Assembly (NCBI GenBank): GCA_910578105.1
Contig: CAJTPD010000011.1
Span: 51,794-115,793 of the forward strand
DNA: 64,000 nucleotides
Direction of reading: 5' to 3'
Origin: an uncultured Odoribacter sp.
GTDB lineage: Bacteria; Bacteroidota; Bacteroidia; Bacteroidales; Marinifilaceae
The notes beneath the pieces were generated by a model, which saw only the letters and a program-made list of their open reading frames with translations, did no database searches and was not told the DNA's origin. The translations under genes were made by a program, and so were the position numbers. Shown here in pieces: positions 7,709 to 14,532 of this stretch (the first letter of the stretch is position 1; each line of letters begins with the position of its first letter).

Positions 7709-7735
7709 AAAGCTCTGCATTGCAGGGCTTTTTTT
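7709..7735 (+). terminator. rplS terminator
   Basis: AAAGCTCTGC pairs with GCAGGGCTTT (one G-U) and is followed by a run of seven T. The -33 element of the next promoter lies in its loop, so termination and initiation signals overlap. Confidence 0.85.
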
Positions 7736-7750
7736 ATTTTTATAACTTTG
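7720..7750 (+). promoter_or_regulatory. promoter of the phospho-sugar mutase gene
   Basis: TTG (7720-7722), a 20-base spacer, and TAACTTTG (7743-7750). The start codon at 7779 would give a leader of about 25 bases. Confidence 0.65.
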
Positions 7751-7778
7751 TGAATACATAACAATAAAACAAACATTT

Positions 7779-9521
7779 ATGGAGAATCAGGAAATTATCC
7801 GTACTGCCAAGACAAAAGCTGAAGCATGGCTCAATGAAGCTTATGACAAAGATACACGTGTTGAGGTAAAACGCATGCTGGAAGCTAACGACCCGACCGA
7901 ATTAATTGATTCTTTCTACAATGATCTGGAATTCGGAACAGGTGGTTTGCGGGGCATTATGGGAGCTGGCAGCAACCGCATGAATATTTATACAGTCGGA
8001 GCTGCAACACAAGGATTTGCAAACTATATAAATCAAACATTTCCCGGAGAAGAAAACGCCGTCTGTATCGGTCACGACTGCCGTCATCACTCCCGGGAAT
8101 ATGCAGAAACAACAGCAGCCATTTTCTCTGCCAACGGGATTACAGCATACCTTTTTGAATCCTTGCGTCCCACTCCCGAAATGTCATTTGCCATCCGGGA
8201 ACTAGGTTGTAAAGGCGGTGTTATCATTACCGCATCACACAATCCCAAAGAATATAACGGATATAAAGCATACTGGAATGATGGTTCCCAATTGGTTCCC
8301 CCCCATGACAAAAATGTAATTACTGAAGTAAAAAAAGTTAAGGTAACTGATATTAAATTCAAAGCGGTTCCGGAAAAAATCAAAATATTAGGAGAAGATT
8401 TCGACAAAAAATTTCTGAATACAATCAAAAGTATCAGTCTCTCGCCAGATGCTATCAAACATCAGCACGATTTAAAAATCGTATTTACCCCTTTACACGG
8501 AACAACTTACAAACTCGTTCCGGATTCTCTGAAAAACTGGGGATTTACCAACATCACCACGATACCGGAACAAATGGTCACCGACGGAGATTTTCCTACC
8601 GTAGCCTCTGCCAACCCTGAGGAACCGGCAGCATTCAAAATGGCATTAGACAAAGCACGTGAAATAGATGCAGATCTGGCTATGGCCTGTGACCCCGACG
8701 GAGACCGCCTTGGTGTTGCCGTCAAAGACGACAAAGGCGAATGGGTTTTGCTAAACGGCAACCAGACCAATATCATTTTTACCTGGTATATCATTTCCCG
8801 CCGCCGGCAACTCGGTTTAATAAAGGGAAATGAATATACTGTAAAAACCATTGTTACCAGTGAACTAATTAAAGAAATTGCAGAAAAGAACGGCATTCCC
8901 TGTTACGACGTTTATACCGGATTCAAATGGATTGCAGACATGATTCGGAAAAAAGGAGCCGAAGGATATATCGGAGCCGGAGAAGAATCTTTCGGTTTCA
9001 TGCCAGGTTCATACACCCGGGATAAAGATGCAGTTTCTTCCGTATCTTTAATGGCAGAGATAGCTGCCTGGGCAAAAGAGCAAGGCAAAACTCTATTCGG
9101 AATCCTCAAAGACATCTATGCCGAATACGGATTTTCTCAGGAAAAAATGGTTTATATCGTCCGCAAAGGACTGACTGGTGCGCAAGAAATCAAAGATATG
9201 ATGAACAATCTTCGCAATAACCCACCAGCTTCTATTAACGGTCAGGCGATTGTTATCAAAAAAGACTACTCGGTACTAAAAGAAACGGATTTGAAAACCG
9301 GCAAAACGAAAGAAATGGATTTCCCTACTACCAGCGATGTGCTGCAATTCTTTCTGACAGACGGCTGTAAAATTTCAGTTCGCCCATCCGGAACGGAACC
9401 TAAAATCAAATTCTATTTTGAAGCCCGGGCTACAATGAAAAATCCTGCGGATTTTCAACAGGCTCAAACCGAAGCAATAACAAAAATCAATGCAATGATG
9501 ACAGCTCTGCAAATCAATTAA
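7779..9521 (+). CDS. phospho-sugar mutase (phosphoglucomutase/phosphomannomutase type)
   Basis: 580 residues, the size of the PgcA-like alpha-D-phosphohexomutases. The four family motifs are present in order: the phosphoserine loop TASHNP with Ser153, the metal loop DPDGDR (305-310), the sugar-binding loop GAGEESFGF, and the phosphate-binding RPSGTEPKIKFYF near 534. It interconverts hexose 1- and 6-phosphates (glucose and/or mannose) in the cytoplasm and so feeds glycan and nucleotide-sugar synthesis. Substrate preference cannot be read with confidence. It is a single-gene unit between its own promoter and the palindromic region at 9535-9660. Confidence 0.93.
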   Translation: MENQEIIRTAKTKAEAWLNEAYDKDTRVEVKRMLEANDPTELIDSFYNDLEFGTGGLRGIMGAGSNRMNIYTVGAATQGFANYINQTFPGEENAVCIGHDCRHHSREYAETTAAIFSANGITAYLFESLRPTPEMSFAIRELGCKGGVIITASHNPKEYNGYKAYWNDGSQLVPPHDKNVITEVKKVKVTDIKFKAVPEKIKILGEDFDKKFLNTIKSISLSPDAIKHQHDLKIVFTPLHGTTYKLVPDSLKNWGFTNITTIPEQMVTDGDFPTVASANPEEPAAFKMALDKAREIDADLAMACDPDGDRLGVAVKDDKGEWVLLNGNQTNIIFTWYIISRRRQLGLIKGNEYTVKTIVTSELIKEIAEKNGIPCYDVYTGFKWIADMIRKKGAEGYIGAGEESFGFMPGSYTRDKDAVSSVSLMAEIAAWAKEQGKTLFGILKDIYAEYGFSQEKMVYIVRKGLTGAQEIKDMMNNLRNNPPASINGQAIVIKKDYSVLKETDLKTGKTKEMDFPTTSDVLQFFLTDGCKISVRPSGTEPKIKFYFEARATMKNPADFQQAQTEAITKINAMMTALQIN

Positions 9522-9534
9522 TATTCAAAAAAAA

Positions 9535-9552
9535 GACAAAATAAATTTTGTC
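9535..9552. terminator. short perfect palindrome after the mutase gene
   Basis: GACAAAAT-aa-ATTTTGTC is an 8-bp perfect dyad 14 bases after the mutase stop codon. It lacks a T-run on either side and may be a weak terminator or part of the adjoining repeat. Confidence 0.4.
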
Positions 9553-9700
9553 AGATGAGTGCTTTGCCAAGCCGAGAAGTGAAGTTTATTCAGACTCCTG
9601 ACGGACAAAAGCCAGTTTGGAATAATTCTTCACTTCACCAATTTGCAAAGCACTCATCTGCTCTTAAAAGAAAGGTCCATCCGTCAAAATCCCGATGCAG
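9552..9700. repeat. large intergenic palindrome with segments shared with 18382-18550
   Basis: A 16-bp perfect inverted repeat (9552-9567 and 9645-9660) encloses a second 9-bp one (GAAGTGAAG 9576-9584 / CTTCACTTC 9628-9636), so about 110 bases could fold into one long hairpin. Several segments (ACTCCTGA, CGGACAAAAnCCA, and GGYCCATCCGkCAAA around 9676) recur in the same order in the gap at 18382-18550. That suggests a dispersed degenerate repeat. It lies between convergent genes and may also terminate both. Confidence 0.6.
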
Positions 9701-9718
9701 ATTTTACCTTACAAACGA

Positions 9719-11134
9719 CTAATTTTTGAAAAACTCTTCCTTGAAATTAATGAAATAAACCCTCTCCCGTGCCCGGGTCACAGCAGTATATAACCAACGC
9801 CAATATTCATCATTCTGCATCTCTTCAGACAAATACCCTTGGTCAATAAATACAGCATCCCATTGGCCGCCCTGAGCCTTATGACAAGTTACGGCATAAG
9901 CAAACTTTATCTGCAAGGCATTATAATACTCATTATCCCTAACCTTTTCAAACCGTTTCCGTTTCGAACGGATGTCAGCGTAATCAGCTTCTACAGCCCG
10001 GTAAAATTCCCGGCTCTGTTCATAGGTTAATGCCGGATAATCAGACATCAGGGTATCCAGCATCACCCAAGCAGTCACCTCTTCTTCATAACCATCAATT
10101 TGCAGTGTTGCTTTCAAAAAATGGCAACCGTACAAATCCATTCGTTTCCCGGCTCTGCTTACCGTTGCCATATCTCCATTAGCAATAAAATCAACCTTAT
10201 CATAATCTGCTCCCCAGAAATAATTATTTTTGACTATCATGATCCGGTCCCCACTGCAAAAATCTTCTTCCCGATACAAAATGGTCCGGCGGATTCCCTC
10301 ATTAAACCGGTTGGCTCTTTTATTGGAACGACAGACAATAATCGTTTCTTCCTCCCCATATTTCCCGTAACATGTATCAATCTCCTCCAGCAATTCCCCT
10401 CCGGAAATCCGGAAAACATCCGGAAAACCTTTCACTTTCAACTGCAAATGATTCGTATCCCCTCCTATCAATTCCCGGATACGGGTTGCATTAAATAAAA
10501 TACCCGATTGTTCAGTCTGGCGCATAATATCCGTCAGATGCACTTCAGTTACTTTGAAACAATAAGCCGCCTCAAGTTCATGCTTATCCAACGCCGGACT
10601 AATATCCAATCCTACCGGAGGCAACTGAGCAACATCACCAATCAAAACCAATCGGTTATTCCTCTCATTATAAATATATTGAATTAAATCATCCAATAAA
10701 CATCCACTCCCGAAATTCCCTTCATTTTCCGCATTGGAAATCATAGAAGCTTCATCTACAAAAAATAATGTATCAGTGCCCGCATTAAAGCCCAGATTAA
10801 AGAAACCTTCCCCATCCGTGGCAGATTTTTGACGATAAATTTTCTTATGAATAGTGAAAGCCGGATGTCCGGCATAAGAAGCAAACACCTTGGCCGCCCG
10901 TCCCGTAGGGGCCAGCAACACTACCTTATATTCCAACGTTAATAAAGTATTCACAATTGCCGCCACCAAAGACGTTTTACCCGTTCCTGCATACCCGCGC
11001 AAAAGAAAAAGTTCTTCCGTTCTTCCCCCGAAAAGGAAACGGCTAAAAAGTTCCACTGCCCTCTTCTGGGTAGGAGAAAATTCAAAACCAAACTTTTTTA
11101 ATACAATATCCTCAAAATGTTTTTGAATCATCAT
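9719..11134 (-). CDS. RecD-like superfamily 1 DNA helicase
   Basis: 471 residues, much shorter than RecD2. SF1 helicase motifs appear in order: Walker A GYAGTGKT (47-54), motif Ia LLAPTGRAAKV, motif II FVDEASM, motif III IGDVAQLPPVG, motif V TCHKAQGGQWD and motif VI YTAVTRARERVYFI. The C-terminal UvrD_C_2-like region is present, but the N-terminal RecD domains are absent. It should be an ATP-driven 5'-3' DNA helicase in repair or recombination. It is a monocistronic gene, convergent with the mutase gene. Start alternatives are Met1 and Met2. Confidence 0.9.
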   Translation of the reverse strand: MMIQKHFEDIVLKKFGFEFSPTQKRAVELFSRFLFGGRTEELFLLRGYAGTGKTSLVAAIVNTLLTLEYKVVLLAPTGRAAKVFASYAGHPAFTIHKKIYRQKSATDGEGFFNLGFNAGTDTLFFVDEASMISNAENEGNFGSGCLLDDLIQYIYNERNNRLVLIGDVAQLPPVGLDISPALDKHELEAAYCFKVTEVHLTDIMRQTEQSGILFNATRIRELIGGDTNHLQLKVKGFPDVFRISGGELLEEIDTCYGKYGEEETIIVCRSNKRANRFNEGIRRTILYREEDFCSGDRIMIVKNNYFWGADYDKVDFIANGDMATVSRAGKRMDLYGCHFLKATLQIDGYEEEVTAWVMLDTLMSDYPALTYEQSREFYRAVEADYADIRSKRKRFEKVRDNEYYNALQIKFAYAVTCHKAQGGQWDAVFIDQGYLSEEMQNDEYWRWLYTAVTRARERVYFINFKEEFFKN

Positions 11135-11176
11135 GAAATTTAAGTGCCGAATATATCTTTAATCTAAATTTTTTCC

Positions 11177-11184
11177 TAAATTTG
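11177..11184 (+). promoter_or_regulatory. possible -7 element for the 11312-13329 operon
   Basis: TAAATTTG matches TAnnTTTG. A TTTA stands in the -33 position instead of TTTG. The leader would be about 120 bases. Confidence 0.4.
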
Positions 11185-11311
11185 CGAGCAGTATAAAGGT
11201 TTTGTGCCATACTGATAACCTTTGATTCACAAGGTAAAGATACGAAATAAACAGTATTTCCACAGACCGCACACCAATTCAGTATTAAATTATACAAAAA
11301 TAACGTTAAAT

Positions 11312-11956
11312 ATGAAAAAGCTTATCATCCAGATTCTTCTTGCGGGAATTATCATATTCCTCGGTTATAAATGCTATCAAAGCATCATGATTCCCCAAAG
11401 ATTCACTGAAATCAAGAAGCAAAGATATGAGCGGATTGCTCAACGTTTAAAAGACATTCGTACAGCTCAGGAAGCATTCAAAGGAGTTTACGGAAGATAT
11501 ACAGGTAATTTCGATACCCTTATCAATTTTATCAAATACGATTCCATTAAGATGGTCCGCTCAATCGGTGCATTATCAGACGATCAGCTGGCAAACGGAA
11601 TGACAGAAGCCCAGGCAATCAAAGAAGGGATAATCATTCGTGACACCATTAAAGTCGGTGCTTGGGACAATGTATTTACCAAAGATTTTCCGGTCGATGA
11701 ACTGCGGTATGTTCCCTTTACCAAAAAGAAATATCAATTCAGAATGGGAGCAGGAACCGTAATCACAGAAACAGGTCTGGAAGTTCCGGTGTTCGAAGCC
11801 CGCGTTTCCAACACGGAAATTTTTGAGGATTTGAAAGAACAATATGAAGAACAAATTCTTGAAGAAAACGGGGAAAGGAAACGTCTGAAAAAATATCCGG
11901 GCTTAAAAGTCGGAGACCTGAATGAAGCAAATAATAACGTAGGTAACTGGGAATAA
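11312..11956 (+). CDS. membrane-anchored hypothetical protein upstream of DUF3822
   Basis: 214 residues when started at the ATG at 11312; the longer frame from 11222 adds 30 residues that are not membrane-like. An N-terminal hydrophobic helix (about residues 4-22) is followed by a basic, coiled-coil-prone segment containing RYERIAQRLKDIRTAQEAFK. This resembles the N-terminal helix of pseudopilin-like proteins, where one long helix anchors the protein and leads into a globular domain. A small beta-rich domain follows. It is 9 bases from the DUF3822 gene and co-transcribed with it and rsmD. Function unknown. Confidence 0.75.
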   Translation: MKKLIIQILLAGIIIFLGYKCYQSIMIPQRFTEIKKQRYERIAQRLKDIRTAQEAFKGVYGRYTGNFDTLINFIKYDSIKMVRSIGALSDDQLANGMTEAQAIKEGIIIRDTIKVGAWDNVFTKDFPVDELRYVPFTKKKYQFRMGAGTVITETGLEVPVFEARVSNTEIFEDLKEQYEEQILEENGERKRLKKYPGLKVGDLNEANNNVGNWE

Positions 11957-11965
11957 TACAGATAC

Positions 11966-12805
11966 ATGCAAAACGTATATTATATTGACAATAATTTTAT
12001 AAAAGAAAATTCTTCACAATACATTTTGTCCATCCGTTATGCTACGGATGGACTTTCGTTTTGCGTCCATGACTCCAATAACAGGTTGTTGATTTTCTTT
12101 TTCCAGCCTTTTAATCTGGAAGGTCAGGATGCCGTTATTGCCAAAGTAAAAAAAATCATGGTGGAAGACAATGTCCTCAACCTGAAATACAAAAAAGTAT
12201 TTTTACTTCCGTGCAATAAAGAGAAAATGCTTCTTCCGGCACATGCTTTCGATAAAAATGCCCTGCCCGATTTGTATCGTCTGTGCCTGCAACCTCATAA
12301 AAACGATACTTTACTCTATAGAAAAATTAAAATCATGGAAAGTTATCTGGTAGAAGCATTGCCCCGCAGTTTCGTAAACTTTCTGAGCAGCCGCTACCAA
12401 TCACTTTGTATTGTCAATAGTGCATATCCGTTTATTATTCAATCGTTATCCAATATCTTATTCAACACCAACCACTTGTTTATTGATATTTATGACCAAT
12501 ATTTTGACTTATTACTCACACGCAGCAACGAAGTGTTGTTGTTCAACTCTTTTCATTACGGCTCTATAAACGACATTGTTTACTACACATTCAACTGCCT
12601 GCAACAATGTAATATCACCAGAGATAATCTGCAAACTACGCTTTCCGGTAATCTCGTAAATGACCCTATGCTAACAGACACATTAGGAAAATACCTTCCC
12701 AACCTTTCCATATTGAACTACGCTTTACTGTCACAGTTAGTCAAAAACAATGAGTTAAACAATTCCAGCTTCATACACCTGTTAAACATCCACAAATGCG
12801 AATAA
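11966..12805 (+). CDS. DUF3822 family protein
   Basis: 279 residues. The layout matches DUF3822, a Bacteroidota family with an actin/sugar-kinase-like fold. The N-terminal part has the alternating strands LSIRYATDGLSFCVHDSNNRLL, a central segment has LFIDIYDQYFDLLLTRSNEVLLFNSFHYGSIND, and the C-terminal part is helical. No ATPase motif is obvious. It overlaps the start of rsmD by 10 bases, and the pairing with rsmD recurs in the phylum, which hints at a role in ribosome biogenesis or simple co-regulation. The biochemical role is unknown. Confidence 0.85.
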   Translation: MQNVYYIDNNFIKENSSQYILSIRYATDGLSFCVHDSNNRLLIFFFQPFNLEGQDAVIAKVKKIMVEDNVLNLKYKKVFLLPCNKEKMLLPAHAFDKNALPDLYRLCLQPHKNDTLLYRKIKIMESYLVEALPRSFVNFLSSRYQSLCIVNSAYPFIIQSLSNILFNTNHLFIDIYDQYFDLLLTRSNEVLLFNSFHYGSINDIVYYTFNCLQQCNITRDNLQTTLSGNLVNDPMLTDTLGKYLPNLSILNYALLSQLVKNNELNNSSFIHLLNIHKCE

Positions 12806-13329
12806 TCAGCGGTTCACACAGAGGACGGCAAATCTTTCCGGACAAAAACTTCAGTGCACGTCCGACAACTGATTTTGCTAAAGAAAATCTCTTTAATATC
12901 CTGACCAATTACATAGACTTTGAAGAAATTCGCGTATTGGATCTTTTTTCAGGAACTGGCAGTATCAGTTATGAATTTGCTTCCCGGGGAGCTCAGGAAA
13001 TCATTTCTGTTGAAGCCAACTATAAACACTACGCCTTTATCTTAAAAACAGCCAAAGAACTAGGCTTTAAAAACATGAAGATTTATAAAACAGATGTTTT
13101 TATTGCCTGCAAAAAACTGAAAGGACAGAAATTCGATATTATTTTTGCAGACCCTCCCTATAACCTGGACAAAATTCAGGAAATTCCAGCCACTATTTTC
13201 GACAATGACTTACTGGGAGAAAATGGTATCGCTATTATCGAACATCCCGAACGTATTCAATTTTCTACCCATCCCCGTTTTTCGGAGCACCGCCAATACG
13301 GAAGTGTTAATTTTTCTTTGCTCCGATAA
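12796..13329 (+). CDS. rsmD: 16S rRNA (guanine966-N2)-methyltransferase RsmD
   Basis: 177 residues, the usual size. The opening MRIISGSHRGRQI and RPTTDFAKENLFNIL are RsmD hallmarks. The SAM-binding motif VLDLFSGTGSISYEFASRGA lies near residue 50 and the catalytic motif ADPPYN near 118. It methylates the exocyclic amine of G966 in 16S rRNA during 30S assembly. It is the last gene of the three-gene operon that begins at 11312 and ends at the strong hairpin at 13435-13485. Confidence 0.95.
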   Translation: MRIISGSHRGRQIFPDKNFSARPTTDFAKENLFNILTNYIDFEEIRVLDLFSGTGSISYEFASRGAQEIISVEANYKHYAFILKTAKELGFKNMKIYKTDVFIACKKLKGQKFDIIFADPPYNLDKIQEIPATIFDNDLLGENGIAIIEHPERIQFSTHPRFSEHRQYGSVNFSLLR

Positions 13330-13434
13330 ACAAAACAGGGCTGCCAATATAATTATCATCTTTACGATAACCACCCCTCGGCAGGCACTACGACTACCTT
13401 GTCGCTAAACTGCAAACAACAAGTAGAAATAAAA

Positions 13435-13485
13435 CAAAAGTCAAGCTATAAATCGGAAACAACCGGATTATAGCTCGACTTTTTA
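13435..13485 (+). terminator. terminator of the rsmD operon
   Basis: AAAAGTCaAGCTATAA pairs with TTATAGCTcGACTTTT with a single mismatch, followed by TTTTT. The loop contains a further partly complementary pair. It works in both directions, so it also shields against the decayed genes beyond. The stretch 13330-13434 holds no gene. Confidence 0.85.
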
Positions 13486-13503
13486 ATTTACAGGATTCAA
13501 TAT

Positions 13504-13794
13504 TCATAGAACCAAATAATCTTCGTCATTTAATTCTATTTCCTTGATATTTTCCCCAATAACGATATTAAAGCATTTAAAAAGGATGAATATCTGCCCT
13601 ATAGTCATTTCGTTTCTTTGTTTAGCTATAACGAATTTATTTATCATTTTATCTAAACATATGAAATCCAAACTCACCTCTTTGCCGTTACTTATATATA
13701 ATGTACATCCTTTACATTGATAACGTTCCTCATCAAATTATTCGAAATTTGTTACAAGATAAGTTTGTATATTATTCATATAAAAATCGGCCAT
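13504..13794 (-). pseudogene. small ORF interrupted by an in-frame TAA
   Basis: On the minus strand an ATG at 13794 opens a frame of 18 codons ending in TAA (13738-13740). The same frame then continues for 77 more codons to a TGA at 13504-13506. The second part contains a CKGC motif and an amphipathic C-terminus rich in acidic residues. The shared frame suggests one gene of about 96 residues broken by a nonsense change (for example TAT to TAA). I do not recognise the protein. It begins 17 bases after the end of the barrel fragment, so it was probably its downstream neighbour. Confidence 0.45.
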
Positions 13795-13811
13795 GTCCGC
13801 TTCTGCCAAAC

Positions 13812-14041
13812 TTATGGTTCGAATTGAAAATTAAAACCTACAGTGATGTGGAAATTACGATTCCTATCCTTCACTTCATCGGTATCCCAAACCTCATTGC
13901 TCAAAATATTCGCCAATCCCAAGTCATACCCCAATCCGAGATAAAATTTTTCGATACCGACACCTGCTCCAAAACTTAACCCGCCATCGAAACGGCTCAA
14001 TCCGCCTTCATCGCTGAACGCGTCAACTTTGATAGTATCAT
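13812..14041 (-). pseudogene. C-terminal fragment of an outer-membrane beta-barrel (PorT-like) protein
   Basis: About 75 codons are open with no start of their own and a stop just upstream. Motifs such as RFDGGLSFGAGVGIEKFYLG, LGYDLGLANI and RNRNFHITVGFNFQF are the last strands of the OMP_b-brl_2/PorT-like porin family, which is normally around 200 residues with a signal peptide. The N-terminal two thirds are missing. The break lies next to the broken end of the RhuM gene (14080), so a deletion joining the two is likely. Confidence 0.65.
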
Positions 14042-14079
14042 CCTTTTATACGTAACTGTCAGATTAAGTCTTGACTAAT

Positions 14080-14379
14080 TCAGATAATGGCATCAAGGTT
14101 GTATACTTCCAACGGACGCTTTACCTCTCTGTTACCTTCCATTTGAACTATTTCCATTTTGGAAACAGTTGCCTCCTTCTTCAATTCACCCTCCGCGAAT
14201 ATATTCGCAAGATGCTTGTTTATGGCAGGAGTGCCGACATCAAACAAGGATGCCATAGCTTTTTGTGTAGCCCAAATAGTCTCATTCTTATATAAAACCT
14301 GTATGCCATTCTCTTTTCCTTCGGCTACAAAGGTTAGAAATTCGGCAGTACTATTTCGTATTTCTCTTTTCTTTTCCAT
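14080..14379 (-). pseudogene. truncated RhuM-family (virulence protein/Fic-associated) gene
   Basis: The 99 residues match the N-terminal DNA-binding-like domain of RhuM proteins: a GIQVLYKNETIWATQKAMASLF segment (residues 24-45) and the helix-turn-helix-like INKHLANIFAEGEL. The text stops at VYNLDAII followed by TGA, exactly where intact members continue with SVGYRV and another 200 or more residues. It is therefore a 3'-truncated remnant. RhuM genes sit in mobile and accessory regions, in keeping with the decayed state of this patch. Confidence 0.7.
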
Positions 14380-14469
14380 CTGCTCTATATTGTTAGTGGT
14401 CTTGTTTTTAACTCCTTTATATCTACTTTTAACAAGTCAGATATTTTTAGCAGACTTCATTCATAAATA

Positions 14470-14513
14470 AACTGCACCCCAAAAGTTAGATATAAAACTT
14501 TTGGAGTGCAGTT
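14470..14513 (-). terminator. 18-bp inverted repeat after gcvP (terminator, possibly an IS remnant)
   Basis: AACTGCACCCCAAAAGTT and AACTTTTGGAGTGCAGTT face each other across 8 bases, with one mismatch that becomes G-U on the minus strand. It begins 20 bases past the gcvP stop and probably ends that transcript. The CCCCAAAAGTTAGA text resembles the ends of IS150-group IS3 elements, so it could be two joined IS ends rather than an ordinary terminator. Confidence 0.65.
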
Positions 14514-14532
14514 CAAATTTATCCTCTCCCTA

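Noticed and set aside
13701..13979. A 92-codon plus-strand frame across the barrel fragment
   Set aside because: Antisense to a recognisable outer-membrane barrel remnant and the interrupted small ORF; no motif of its own.
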